Assembly: GCF_046156175.1 (NCBI RefSeq)
Contig: NZ_JAYLVL010000003.1
Span: 1 to 64,000, forward strand
Reading direction: 5' to 3'
Length of the DNA stretch: 64,000 bases
Source: Lacisediminihabitans sp046156175
GTDB taxonomy: Bacteria > Actinomycetota > Actinomycetes > Actinomycetales > Microbacteriaceae
Shown in pieces: positions 32,834 through 42,382 of the stretch. The first letter of the stretch is position 1. Every line of letters starts with the position of its first letter. A model generated the notes under the pieces. The model was given only the letters and a program-made list of their open reading frames with translations. It made no database searches and had not been told where the DNA came from. The position numbers were made by a program, and so were the translations under genes.

Positions 32834-34390
32834 CTAGCGCTGCCCGTCGTGCAGGTCGTAGATCGGTGACGTGGCGATCCGCAATGTCGGCAGTCCGAGC
32901 GAAACCCGTGCCGGAGAGGATGCGGCAGCCCCCGCAGAGGGGATCGCGCACGAGTCGGCCTCGGCCCGATCCCAGGCGTCCCCGGCGCTCGTTCGCCGGA
33001 TCAGCAGGGGGGCACCGTCGGCGGAGTCGGCGAGCAGATAGAACGGCTTCGCTTCGGAGACACACACGGTGACGACATCCCCCGGGCGCGGAAGCTCGCT
33101 GTGAGGCGGGACTTCGAAGTGCACGAGGCGGCTGTCTTCGGCGCGGCCGGACAGCCGGTGGGTGTCGGCATCCTTGGATCCCTCGGCGCCGACCAGGACC
33201 CGCACCTCCGTGCCGATCAGCTTCTGGTTCTCTTCCCAGGAGATGCGGTCTTGCAGTGCCACCAGTCGCTCGTAACGCTCTTGCACCACGGCCTTCGGCA
33301 CTTGCTCGTCCATGGTCGCCGCTGGCGTGCCAGGACGGATCGAATACTGGAACGTGAAGGCGGTGGCGAACCGGGCGAGCTCGACCACGCGGAGGGTCTC
33401 CTGGAAGTCTTCTTCGGTCTCGCCGGGGAAGCCGACGATGATGTCGGTGGAGATCGCCGCGTTCGGGATGCGGGCCCGCACCCGGTCGAGGATGCCCAGG
33501 AACTTGTCGGACCGGTAGCTGCGGCGCATCGACTTGAGGATCCGGTCCGACCCGGACTGGAGCGGCATGTGCAACTGCGGCATGACGGCGCCGGTCTCCG
33601 CCATCGCGTCGATCACGTCGTCGGTGAAGGCAGCCGGATGCGGACTGGTGAAACGGATGCGCTCGAGCCCGCGGATTTCGCCGGCCGAACGGAGGAGCTT
33701 GCCGAACGCCTGCCGATCTCCGAACTCGACCCCGTAGGAATTGACGTTCTGGCCGAGAAGGGTGACCTCGATGGCCCCGTCATCCACGATCGCCTGGATC
33801 TCGGAGAGGATGTCGCCGGGCCGGCGGTCTTTCTCCTTGCCACGCAGAGCGGGGACGATGCAGAACGTGCAGGTGTTGTTACAGCCGACCGAGATCGACA
33901 CCCAGCCGGAATAGGTCGACTCCCGCTTGGTCGGAAGGGTCGAGGGGAAGACGTCGAGCGACTCGAGGATCTCCAACTGCGCCTCACCGTTGTGGCGTGC
34001 CCGCTCGAGAAGGGTGGGCAGCGATCCCATGTTGTGGGTGCCGAACACCACGTCGACCCAGGGCGCCTTCTCGAGGATGACGTTCTTGTCCTTCTGGGCC
34101 AGGCAGCCGCCGACGGCGATCTGCATCCCCTCGTGCTTCTGCTTGACCGAGGCGAGATAGCCGAGGTTTCCGTACAGCTTGTTGTCGGCGTTCTCCCGCA
34201 CCGCGCAGGTGTTGATCACCACGACATCCGCGATGCCGCCCTCCGCGCGCACATAACCCGCCGCCTCAAGCGAACCACTCAGTCGTTCGGAGTCGTGCAC
34301 GTTCATCTGGCAGCCGAAGGTGCGCACCTCGTAGGTGCGCGGGGAATCAGTTGCGGCAGGGGTGGTGCCGGCAGGAGCGGTGAGGGTCAT
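32834..34390 (-). CDS. miaB: tRNA methylthiotransferase MiaB
   Basis: MiaB is the radical-SAM enzyme that adds a methylthio group to i6A37 of tRNA. The N-terminal domain binds an auxiliary cluster through cysteines in TFGCQMNVHDSE, NTCAVRENADNK and VGGCLAQK. The radical-SAM cluster cysteines are in GCNNTCTFCIVP, and a TRAM domain follows (LIGTEVRVLVG...GRAEDSRLVHF). The 518-aa length exceeds the usual 440-480 because of about 50 extra C-terminal residues (DSADGAPLLIRR onward) of no known role. It is followed 5 bp later by miaA. Confidence 0.97.
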   Translation of the reverse strand: MTLTAPAGTTPAATDSPRTYEVRTFGCQMNVHDSERLSGSLEAAGYVRAEGGIADVVVINTCAVRENADNKLYGNLGYLASVKQKHEGMQIAVGGCLAQKDKNVILEKAPWVDVVFGTHNMGSLPTLLERARHNGEAQLEILESLDVFPSTLPTKRESTYSGWVSISVGCNNTCTFCIVPALRGKEKDRRPGDILSEIQAIVDDGAIEVTLLGQNVNSYGVEFGDRQAFGKLLRSAGEIRGLERIRFTSPHPAAFTDDVIDAMAETGAVMPQLHMPLQSGSDRILKSMRRSYRSDKFLGILDRVRARIPNAAISTDIIVGFPGETEEDFQETLRVVELARFATAFTFQYSIRPGTPAATMDEQVPKAVVQERYERLVALQDRISWEENQKLIGTEVRVLVGAEGSKDADTHRLSGRAEDSRLVHFEVPPHSELPRPGDVVTVCVSEAKPFYLLADSADGAPLLIRRTSAGDAWDRAEADSCAIPSAGAAASSPARVSLGLPTLRIATSPIYDLHDGQR

Positions 34391-34476
34391 GATCCCCCAA
34401 TCTTAACCGTTGCCCCTAACCGTCGCCGCGCGCGCATCCGCTCAGCGAGCCTGCCGGCCGGCCATCGGTGAAGCCC

Positions 34477-35235
34477 CTAACGGAATCGCACGCCGCTCGA
34501 GCGAGCCGACAGCGCCTCATCGATCGCCGCGCGCACGACGCCCGACGAATAACCCTTGCGGGACAGGAACCCGTGCAGCCGGCGCTTGGCGGTTTCGAGA
34601 TCGTAGGAACTCAACTGCCCGGCACGTTTGATCGCCAGCTCGGTGGCCCGGTCTTGCTCGTCGTCGTCGTCGACCCGTTCCAGCGCGGCGTCGATGTGCT
34701 CCTGGTCCACGTGGCGGCGACGCAACTCGGCGGTGATCGCACCGCGCCCCAAACCCTTGCGATCGTGTTGCGTGCGCACGAATGTCTCGGCAAGCGCCGC
34801 ATCGTCGATGAGGCCGACTCCCTCGAGACGGTCGAGCTCGGCCTCGACGACGTCTTCGTCTAGTTCGCGGGAGAGAAGGGTCTTCTCGAGCTCCCAGCGC
34901 GACATACCGCGACGGGTGAGAGCATGCATGCTCACATTCTCGGCACGCACCTCTCGGCGGGTGTTGCTCCGTGTCGCGGATTCCGGCTCGGCGGAGGTTG
35001 CCAGAACTTCGGAGTCGGTGGAATCCTCGGAATCGGTGGAATCCTCGGAGTCGGTGGAATCCTCGGACTCCCCGTGCGCCTTCCCTCCGAAGAAGGAGAC
35101 GAAGTCGGGAAGGGCCGCATTCGCGGCGTTCTCTGTCGGGTCGCTCTCCGATGACGGCCCCTGCTGCGTCGAGGCAGGAGTCACCCCGGGCAGGTAGGTC
35201 ACCCGGGCGAGCTTCGGGCCGTCACCGGAGGCCAC
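34477..35235 (-). CDS. recX: Regulatory protein RecX
   Basis: RecX binds RecA filaments and limits their extension. The conserved three-helix-repeat region is in the C-terminal 150 residues: ALTRRGMSRWELEKTLLSRELDEDVVEAELDRLE (in parts: LTRRGMSRWELEKTLL), LVRT-like FVRTQHDRKGLGRGAITAELRRR (in parts: RKGLGRGAITAELRRR), and KRRLHGFLSRKGYSSGVVRAAI (in parts: FLSRKGYSSGVVRAAI). The first about 100 residues are an acidic, low-complexity extension with TDSEDS repeats, longer than in most RecX. It lies 3 bp after recA and would be co-induced with it. Confidence 0.93.
   Translation of the reverse strand: MASGDGPKLARVTYLPGVTPASTQQGPSSESDPTENAANAALPDFVSFFGGKAHGESEDSTDSEDSTDSEDSTDSEVLATSAEPESATRSNTRREVRAENVSMHALTRRGMSRWELEKTLLSRELDEDVVEAELDRLEGVGLIDDAALAETFVRTQHDRKGLGRGAITAELRRRHVDQEHIDAALERVDDDDEQDRATELAIKRAGQLSSYDLETAKRRLHGFLSRKGYSSGVVRAAIDEALSARSSGVRFR
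35010..35071. repeat. 18-bp tandem repeat inside recX
   Basis: CGGAGTCGGTGGAATCCT and one A variant follow one another three times from 35010, with a partial fourth unit to 35071. Each unit codes six residues (TDSEDS in register). The reading frame is kept, so units could be gained or lost without breaking recX. Confidence 0.88.
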
Positions 35236-35238
35236 GGT

Positions 35239-36432
<1,194 letters not shown>

Positions 36433-36651
36433 TGTGGTGCTCCTTCTAGCGTCGAGGTGATGCGCCTATAGGCTGCCGTTTCGTCGAGAGCACCGATCCT
36501 GCAAGGTGTTCACGACCTGCGACAAGGCTGTTGTTGGTGGCTTCGTCCAACGAATCGAACGGTACGCGAGACCGGGGACATTGCTGTCTGGCCTGGGGCA
36601 TACGGTGAACAATTCGCGGATTTCGGCCGCTGTGAAGGAGACTACGCCACA

Positions 36652-36667
36652 CCGAAGACATGTTCGA
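36652..36667. promoter_or_regulatory. SOS box candidate upstream of recA
   Basis: CCGAAGACATGTTCGA matches CGAAC-N4-GTTCG with one deviation in the left half. It lies in the 321-bp gap between recA and the divergent PAP2 gene, 220 bp from the recA start, which would require a long leader. The rest of this gap holds no gene that I can support. Confidence 0.45.
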
Positions 36668-36753
36668 ATGTTCCGCTCCGGCGTGTCGCGTGGATTCGAA
36701 GCCGATCGATGGACTCCCCCACTCCCCGAGGCGGCTTCGGCGAGAATGGGACC

Positions 36754-37440
36754 ATGTCACCCACCCCAGGAAGAGGCTCCTCCCGCGCGATCCGCATCGA
36801 GAGAGCCTGGGGCACCGCTCCGCAACGCGGGATCGGGATCCTCGTCGCCGTCGTGGCTCTCGCCCTCTGCGTGGCGGGTGGGGCGATCATCTCCGCCGCG
36901 CTCTCAGGACGCCCCACCACGGTGGACGAGGTGCTCTATCGGGCGATCGCGGGCTTCCGAGCCCCGTGGCTCGAGGGTCCCTCCCTCGCTCTCAACCAGC
37001 TCGGAGGGGGCAGCATCGCCCTGTTCGTTGTTCCCGCGATAGCCGCGGCCGCGCTGCTGTTGACCCGGGGAGTCTGGGCTGCCCTGGTGGTGCTGCCGCT
37101 ACGCCCGATCGCCCAGTGGGCCGTCGAAGCCCTCAAGGCGACATTCGAAAGGCCGCGCCCGCCTCATCGGGAAATCGCCGTCAGCCTGTCGGCTTATCCC
37201 TCGGGCCATTCCGCGGTCGCCGCATCCCTGATCGTGGTGTTCGCACTCTTGGTGCGTCACCGCTGGTTCACCGTCTTCGGGGTGGTCTACGTCGTGGCAA
37301 TGGGATACAGCCGCCTGTACTTGAACGTGCACTGGTTCACCGACACCGTCGGCGGCACCGCCCTGGGGATCGCGATCGGACTCGCCGTCTGGGCAGCCGC
37401 GGGAGGCATCCGCTCCCTGGTGAGTCGCCGCGCGGACTAG
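36754..37440 (+). CDS. PAP2-family phosphatase
   Basis: This 228-aa membrane protein starts at MSPTPGRGS; an upstream ATG 45 bp earlier is less likely. The acid-phosphatase signature is complete: KATFERPRPPH (about 120-130), YPSGHSAVAAS and SRLYLNVHWFTDTVGG with the catalytic histidines. Five to six membrane segments surround them. Such enzymes dephosphorylate lipid phosphates, for example phosphatidic acid, undecaprenyl diphosphate or phosphatidylglycerol phosphate, on the outer face of the membrane. It is divergent from recA and has no linked pathway gene. Confidence 0.9.
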   Translation: MSPTPGRGSSRAIRIERAWGTAPQRGIGILVAVVALALCVAGGAIISAALSGRPTTVDEVLYRAIAGFRAPWLEGPSLALNQLGGGSIALFVVPAIAAAALLLTRGVWAALVVLPLRPIAQWAVEALKATFERPRPPHREIAVSLSAYPSGHSAVAASLIVVFALLVRHRWFTVFGVVYVVAMGYSRLYLNVHWFTDTVGGTALGIAIGLAVWAAAGGIRSLVSRRAD

Positions 37441-37449
37441 CCTGTCGGC

Positions 37450-37680
37450 TCAGGCCCCCGCTTTCGGCTCCCGGTTGCCGACACCGTGGCGTCGGGCCTC
37501 CGGAACGTCGGTGGCGCGGCAGAGCGCGAGCCAGGTGCCGCGGATGTCGAGTCCCTTTGCGAGGGCCTGTTCCGCAGTGAGATCGCCGAGTTCGCCGAGC
37601 ACGAGATCGTGCACGAGGGCGCGACCGAGGGCCGCGCCGAACTCGTCGGAAACGGCGGTCCAGAACTGGCTGAGGCGCAT
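37450..37680 (-). CDS. DUF3046 protein
   Basis: This 76-aa protein matches the actinobacterial DUF3046 family: MRLSQFWTAVSDEFG at the start, then GRALVHDLVLGELGDLTAEQALAKG (in parts: VLGELGDLTAEQALAKG) and WLALCRATDVPEARRHG. Genes of this family sit close to recA in many actinobacteria, as here. No function is known. It converges on the PAP2 gene with 9 bp between the stops. A dispersed repeat lies immediately upstream. Confidence 0.88.
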   Translation of the reverse strand: MRLSQFWTAVSDEFGAALGRALVHDLVLGELGDLTAEQALAKGLDIRGTWLALCRATDVPEARRHGVGNREPKAGA

Positions 37681-37696
37681 CCGTTAAGCGTATCGG

Positions 37697-37733
37697 GGTC
37701 TCGATACGGTCGCTGCGCACGCTACTCGACCAG
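37697..37733. repeat. Dispersed intergenic repeat
   Basis: GGTCTCGATACGGTCGCTGC followed by GCACGCTACTCGACCAG is a full-length copy of the repeat family also found at 8616, 42308, 45415 and 61183. It lies between DUF3046 and the clgR terminator. Confidence 0.8.
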
Positions 37734-37790
37734 GGTTCACCGGGAGGCGAGAAGCCCGGCCAGCGCGCGGATGGAGACCCACTGAAAGAC

Positions 37791-37820
37791 GAATGCCCGG
37801 CTCAGGAGAGCCGGGCATTC
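37791..37820 (-). terminator. Intrinsic terminator downstream of clgR
   Basis: GAATGCCCGGCTC (37791-37803) and GAGCCGGGCATTC (37808-37820) form a perfect 13-bp stem with a 4-nt loop AGGA. On the minus strand the stem is followed by GTCTTTCAG, so it ends the clgR transcript 40 bp after its stop. Confidence 0.85.
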
Positions 37821-37859
37821 GTTCCACAAACCGACCACACCGTGCCGGTTCGGTAAGCC

Positions 37860-38168
37860 TTAGCGCGTGACGAGTCCCGCGTCGAAATCCGCGACGAGGT
37901 CGTCGGGGACGGTGTCGGGGATGATGTTGATTCCCTCGATTACTGCAAGGCGGTCGCCCACCTCGCGCATGATGACTGAGATCGGTGTCTCGAGTGCATC
38001 CGCGACCGAAGCGAGGATTTCGGAGCTGGCCTCTTTTTGGCCACGCTCCACCTCGCTGAGGTAGCCGAGAGCAACACTTGCTTTGCTCGCGACCTGTCGA
38101 AGGGTACGGCCCTTCTGCAGGCGGAAGTCCCGGAGCACGTCACCGATTTCTTGACGAACTAGAACCAT
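37860..38168 (-). CDS. clgR: ClgR-like helix-turn-helix regulator
   Basis: This 102-aa protein is a Cro/CI-type DNA-binding protein: IGDVLRDFRLQKGRTLRQVASKASVALGYLSEVERGQKEASSEILASVADAL (in parts: LRDFRLQKGRTLRQVA and LGYLSEVERGQKEASSE). It matches actinobacterial ClgR, the activator of clp protease and some DNA-repair genes, in sequence and in position beside cinA and pgsA. A strong ribosome-binding site (AGGAGGAGGG) precedes the ATG. Upstream, AAAACGACT occurs twice 17 bp apart (38185 and 38202). In related species ClgR is itself degraded by ClpP; a C-terminal degron is possible but not evident. Confidence 0.85.
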   Translation of the reverse strand: MVLVRQEIGDVLRDFRLQKGRTLRQVASKASVALGYLSEVERGQKEASSEILASVADALETPISVIMREVGDRLAVIEGINIIPDTVPDDLVADFDAGLVTR

Positions 38169-38369
38169 TGGACCCTCCTCCTCTAAAACGACTGCGTCGT
38201 AAAAACGACTACACGAACGATAACCACGGATGCTGCCGGGTAATTCCGGCCCAGCGGATCAGTAACACTAAACCACCGGTAGGTAAAACACTAACCAGCT
38301 ACATCTGTATGACGCTTGTGAATCACTGTGATGTAACGAGATCGAAACGAGAAAGATTCCCGGAGCTGT

Positions 38370-38873
38370 TCACCGGGTTTCGAGGGCGATTCTCAACCGT
38401 GTAAGTGATTCGGAGACAGTCTCGTCTCGGATAGCCCCACGGTCTCCCCCCAGTTCGAGTCTCAGCGAACTCACATCCTCGCCGATCGCGAATCCGAGGT
38501 AGACGGTGCCCGCCGGCTGCCCGTCTTGGGGCCCGGGGCCGGCGACCCCGGTTGTCGACAATCCGATGTCTGCCGCCGCACCATCCACTGCGAGAACGGT
38601 CCTCACCCGGTCTGCCATCTGCCGGGCGACCTCGGGATCCACCGGGCCGTTTTCGGCGAGAAGATCCGCGTCGACACCGAGCACGCTGTGCTTGATCGCG
38701 GTGTTGTAGGCGACGACCCCACCGAACACCGTGGCGGACGCCCCGGGCACGTCTACGAGCGCCGAGACGAGAAGTCCCCCGGTGAGCGACTCTGCGACGG
38801 CGATGGTGAGGCCGCGCTCGATCAGGATGGCGACGACCTCTGCCGCGACATCCGCAGTGCGCTGCCCGGTCAT
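38370..38873 (-). CDS. CinA family amidohydrolase (C-terminal domain type)
   Basis: This 167-aa protein is a single CinA C-terminal domain (PF02464), known to deamidate nicotinamide mononucleotide in pyridine nucleotide salvage. AESLTGGLLVSALVDVPGASATVFGGVVAYNTAIKHSVLGV (in parts: VAESLTGGLLVSALVDVPG and GGVVAYNTAIKHSVLGV) and STTGVAGPGPQDGQPAGTVYLG (in parts: TTGVAGPGPQDGQPAGT) are diagnostic. The longer competence-induced CinA also has a molybdopterin-binding-like domain, which is absent. It lies 3 bp after pgsA in the order ftsK-pgsA-cinA-clgR. Confidence 0.93.
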   Translation of the reverse strand: MTGQRTADVAAEVVAILIERGLTIAVAESLTGGLLVSALVDVPGASATVFGGVVAYNTAIKHSVLGVDADLLAENGPVDPEVARQMADRVRTVLAVDGAAADIGLSTTGVAGPGPQDGQPAGTVYLGFAIGEDVSSLRLELGGDRGAIRDETVSESLTRLRIALETR

Positions 38874-38876
38874 GCC

Positions 38877-39548
38877 TCAGGCCGTTGCGACGCGGTTCTG
38901 CTGGCGGTACTTCACGACGAAGTCGACACCGGAGACCACGGTCAGCACGAGCGCGACCCCCATGACGATCCAGCCCGCCCAGTGCTCCCAGTCGCCCACG
39001 GCTGTCCAGAAGGGGAAGAGCAACAGGGAGATACCCACCGCTTGGAGCACGGTCTTGAGCTTGCCGCTGGCGACGGCGGGGATGACCCGGGTGCGGATCA
39101 CGGCGAACCGGAAGATCGTGATGCCGAATTCGCGGACCAGGATCACGATCGTGACCCACCACCACAGTTCGCCGAGGATCGACAGCGCGACCAGAGCGCC
39201 GCCGATGAGCACTTTGTCGGCGATCGGGTCGAGGATCTTGCCGAAGTCAGTGACCAGGTTCTGGCGACGGGCGAGAATTCCGTCGACGGTGTCCGTGACG
39301 ATCGCGAGCACGAAGAGTCCGGCGGCGATGTACCTCAGGTAGCCGAGGTCGCCGCCGTCCGTCAGCAGGAGCCAGATGAATACCGGTGCCATGAAGATGC
39401 GCACCACGGTGACGATATTGGCGATGTTGCCGGTGCTCGCCGGGGTGTCCCCTGCGCGGGCGACCCGACCGCGCATCGGGTTCGGACGCTTGACGGGAAC
39501 GACCGGATCGGACTGTTCAGGAGATTCTGGCGATGCCATGATTCTCAC
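38877..39548 (-). CDS. pgsA: CDP-diacylglycerol-glycerol-3-phosphate 3-phosphatidyltransferase
   Basis: PgsA makes phosphatidylglycerol phosphate from CDP-diacylglycerol and glycerol 3-phosphate in the membrane. The CDP-alcohol phosphatidyltransferase motif D-G-x2-AR-x8-G-x3-D-x3-D is seen in TVDGILARRQNLVTDFGKILDPIADK (in parts: VDGILARR and DFGKILDPIADK). Four to five membrane helices follow an N-terminal stretch of 50 residues. The GTG at 39548 overlaps the ftsK stop (GTGA); the ATG three codons later is an alternative. In actinobacteria paralogues exist (pgsA2, pgsA3), so the exact substrate is less certain. Confidence 0.9.
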   Translation of the reverse strand: MRIMASPESPEQSDPVVPVKRPNPMRGRVARAGDTPASTGNIANIVTVVRIFMAPVFIWLLLTDGGDLGYLRYIAAGLFVLAIVTDTVDGILARRQNLVTDFGKILDPIADKVLIGGALVALSILGELWWWVTIVILVREFGITIFRFAVIRTRVIPAVASGKLKTVLQAVGISLLLFPFWTAVGDWEHWAGWIVMGVALVLTVVSGVDFVVKYRQQNRVATA

Positions 39549-42274
39549 TCCCTGCCGGTCAGATTCCAGGCGTCTTCGTCCGCGTTCACGTGCACCTCAT
39601 CGTATCCGCTCGTCGAGTCACCCACCGGATCGGCCGAGTATCGGTCGTCCGTTGCCGAGGTGGCCGGCCCGTCTTCCCCGCGCAACTTCGCGAGAACTCC
39701 CGGCAGTTGCTCAGGCGCGACGAGCACGTCGCGGGCCTTCGATCCCTCCGACGGCCCCACGATCTCCCGCGACTCGAGCAGGTCCATCAGTCGCCCGGCC
39801 TTCGCGAAACCCACCCGGAGCTTGCGCTGAAGCATCGAGGTCGAGCCGAACTGCGTGCTCACCACGAGCTCCGCTGCTGCGAGGAGCACCTCGAGGTCGT
39901 CGCCGATATCGCCGTCGATCTGCTTCTTCTCGGCGGAGACCGCGACGTCGTTGCGATAGTCGGGTCGAGCCTGGCGCGTCACGTGCTGCACGACGGCGTT
40001 GACCTCGCTCTCGGTCACCCACGCCCCCTGCACCCTGATGGCCTTCGAGGCTCCCATCGGAAGGAACAGCGCGTCGCCCTGCCCGATCAGCTTGTCGGCT
40101 CCGGGCTGGTCGAGGATCACGCGCGAGTCGGTCATGCTCGACACGGCGAAGGCCAGCCGAGACGGCACGTTGGCCTTGATGAGTCCCGTGACGACGTCGA
40201 CCGAAGGCCGCTGAGTGGCAAGCACGAGGTGGATGCCGGATGCCCGCGCGAGCTGGGTGATGCGCACGATCGAGTCCTCGACATCCCGCGGCGCCACCAT
40301 CATGAGGTCGGCGAGCTCGTCGACGACGACCAACAGGTAGGGGTAGGGCTTGAGGGAGCGCTCGCTGCCGGCCGGAAGCACGATCTCGTCGGCGATCACC
40401 GCGGCGTTGAAGTCGTCGATGTGACGGAAGCCGAAGCTGGCCAGGTCGTCGTAGCGCATGTCCATCTCCTTCACGACCCAGGCCAGTGCTTCCGCCGCCT
40501 TCTTGGGGTTCGTGATGATGGGCGTGATGAGGTGCGGGATGCCGGCGTAGGGCGCGAGCTCCACCCGCTTCGGGTCGATGAGCACCATGCGCACCTGGGC
40601 GGGCGTCGCACGCATTAGGAGCGAAGTGATCATCGAGTTGACGAAACTCGACTTGCCGGAGCCGGTGGAGCCGGCGACGAGCAGATGGGGCATCTTCGCC
40701 AGGTTGGCGACGACGAATCCGCCCTCGACATCCTTTCCCAGACCGATCGTCATGGGATGCACGCTCGAGGTGCTGGCTTTGGAGCGCAACACGTCGCCGA
40801 GGGACACGATCTCACGGTCGGCATTCGGGATCTCGACGCCGATGGCACTCTTGCCGGGGATCGGCGACAGGATGCGAACCTCGTTGCTCGCGACGGCATA
40901 GGACAGGTTCTTGGTGAGCGCCGTGACGCGCTCCACCTTGACACCGGGCCCGAGCTCGATCTCATACCGGGTGACCGTCGGCCCACGGCTGAAACCGGTG
41001 ACACGGGCATCCACCTGGAACTGCTTGAGCACCTCGGTGATCGAGGCGACGATCACGTCGTTGGCCTCGGAGCGCGACTTGGGCGGCGTGCCCGGCACGA
41101 GGCTGGATGCGGCGGGCAGACGGTACGGCGCGGTCGGGGCGCTCGGTTTGGGCGCCGCGAACTCGCCGAGGTCTCCCTTCGCCGAGGCCGTCGCCGCGAA
41201 TCCCGGAAGCAGGTCGGCAACCAACGGACCGTCGTCGCGGATGCCGGTGACCGGAGCTACCTCGCCGGTGAAACGCTTGACCGCCGCTTCGGCCTCGACG
41301 AGTTCATCGAGAAGCCCAGCACCGAACTCCTCATCGCGCCGCGTGCGATCGATGACTTCCGTCGCTCCCTGGTCCTTGGGGCTGGAGTCCTTCGGGATGA
41401 CCGGGCTGTCGAACGCCGGCTCGTCCTCGCGCTTCTTGTTGCGACGCCACCAGGGCAGCGATCCGGAGTCCTCTCCCTCGAGGTCGAGATCGCCGAGCGA
41501 TCCGAAGTCGCCGGTATCGGCGGTGAGGCCCTTCTGCAGCACCCTGGTCGGGGTCGGCTCAGCGACCTGGGCGCCGAACAGGTAGGCGTAGAGCTCCCGC
41601 AGGCGCGCACCGGTGCGATTCGGCGGAGTCTTCGTGATGATGAAGAGCGAGAGCAGCAGCAGCAGCGAGACGAGGGGAACCGCGAGCCAGGCCGTTCCCA
41701 CGGCGAGCAGCGGACCGGCGAGAACCCAACCGACGACTCCGCCGGCACGGGCGAGCGGCTCGACACCGCCGGAGGGCTGCGGTGCGCCACCGAAGATGTG
41801 GCAGATTGCGCTGATCGACGTGAGCATCAGCGCGAGGCCGATACCGATGCGTCCGTTGTCGTGGACCGACGACGGGTGCCGGAACAGCCAGACCGCGAAC
41901 AGCAGCATGATCACCGGGAGTGCGAACGCGACCCGGCCGAACAACCCGCCGAAGGTGTAGGAGTCGAGCGCGACGGCGATCGGATCAGCGGGGTTGAACC
42001 ACTCGACGACCGCACCGACAACGGCGAGCAGGAAAATGAAGAACGGCACGCCATCGCGGCGCTCGTCCTTGGCAAGGGTCTCGCGGCCGAGCACTCTGGC
42101 AGCGCCTCCCACGGCATGAGCAAGCGCGAGCCACGCGACGGTGATCAGCCCGGGCTGGTCTGACGGGGCCGTCTTCATCACCGGCAGTTTGCGCGTGGTG
42201 CCCTTACCCGTTGGGCGGGTCGAGGCGCGCGTAGTGGAGCGCGCGCGCGGGGTCGACCTGGTGCTCGTAGCCAT
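39545..42274 (-). CDS. ftsK: DNA translocase FtsK
   Basis: FtsK is anchored at the division septum and pumps DNA toward dif, where it activates XerCD. The 909-aa protein has four N-terminal membrane segments (within residues 40-205), a linker of about 200 residues, and a RecA-like motor with LLVAGSTGSGKSSFVNSMI (Walker A), LLVVVDELADLMMVAPRDVE (Walker B, in parts: VVVDELADLMM) and LATQRPSVDVVTGLIKANVPSR. The C-terminal winged helix is the gamma domain that reads KOPS (SMLQRKLRVGFAKAGRLMDLLE in parts: LQRKLRVGFAKAGRLMD). The start and stop fit the ftsK-pgsA-cinA order. Confidence 0.97.
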   Translation of the reverse strand: MATSTRSTPRARSTTRASTRPTGKGTTRKLPVMKTAPSDQPGLITVAWLALAHAVGGAARVLGRETLAKDERRDGVPFFIFLLAVVGAVVEWFNPADPIAVALDSYTFGGLFGRVAFALPVIMLLFAVWLFRHPSSVHDNGRIGIGLALMLTSISAICHIFGGAPQPSGGVEPLARAGGVVGWVLAGPLLAVGTAWLAVPLVSLLLLLSLFIITKTPPNRTGARLRELYAYLFGAQVAEPTPTRVLQKGLTADTGDFGSLGDLDLEGEDSGSLPWWRRNKKREDEPAFDSPVIPKDSSPKDQGATEVIDRTRRDEEFGAGLLDELVEAEAAVKRFTGEVAPVTGIRDDGPLVADLLPGFAATASAKGDLGEFAAPKPSAPTAPYRLPAASSLVPGTPPKSRSEANDVIVASITEVLKQFQVDARVTGFSRGPTVTRYEIELGPGVKVERVTALTKNLSYAVASNEVRILSPIPGKSAIGVEIPNADREIVSLGDVLRSKASTSSVHPMTIGLGKDVEGGFVVANLAKMPHLLVAGSTGSGKSSFVNSMITSLLMRATPAQVRMVLIDPKRVELAPYAGIPHLITPIITNPKKAAEALAWVVKEMDMRYDDLASFGFRHIDDFNAAVIADEIVLPAGSERSLKPYPYLLVVVDELADLMMVAPRDVEDSIVRITQLARASGIHLVLATQRPSVDVVTGLIKANVPSRLAFAVSSMTDSRVILDQPGADKLIGQGDALFLPMGASKAIRVQGAWVTESEVNAVVQHVTRQARPDYRNDVAVSAEKKQIDGDIGDDLEVLLAAAELVVSTQFGSTSMLQRKLRVGFAKAGRLMDLLESREIVGPSEGSKARDVLVAPEQLPGVLAKLRGEDGPATSATDDRYSADPVGDSTSGYDEVHVNADEDAWNLTGRE

Positions 42275-42307
42275 GTTTCTAAGGTAAGGCCGGGGTGACG
42301 AAAGCCC

Positions 42308-42373
42308 GGTCTCGACACACTCGCTGGCGCGGGTGTGCTGGTCGAGTAGGCCGCCCGCGGCCGTGTCGAGACC
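42308..42373. repeat. Paired dispersed repeats upstream of ftsK
   Basis: A partial copy in one orientation (GGTCTCGACACACTCGCTGG from 42308) is followed by an inverted copy (TGGTCGAGTAGGCCGCCCGC to GTGTCGAGACC, 42339-42373). The two could fold together as a long hairpin between ftsK and the permease gene. Confidence 0.7.
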
Positions 42374-42382
42374 TCGCAGCGG

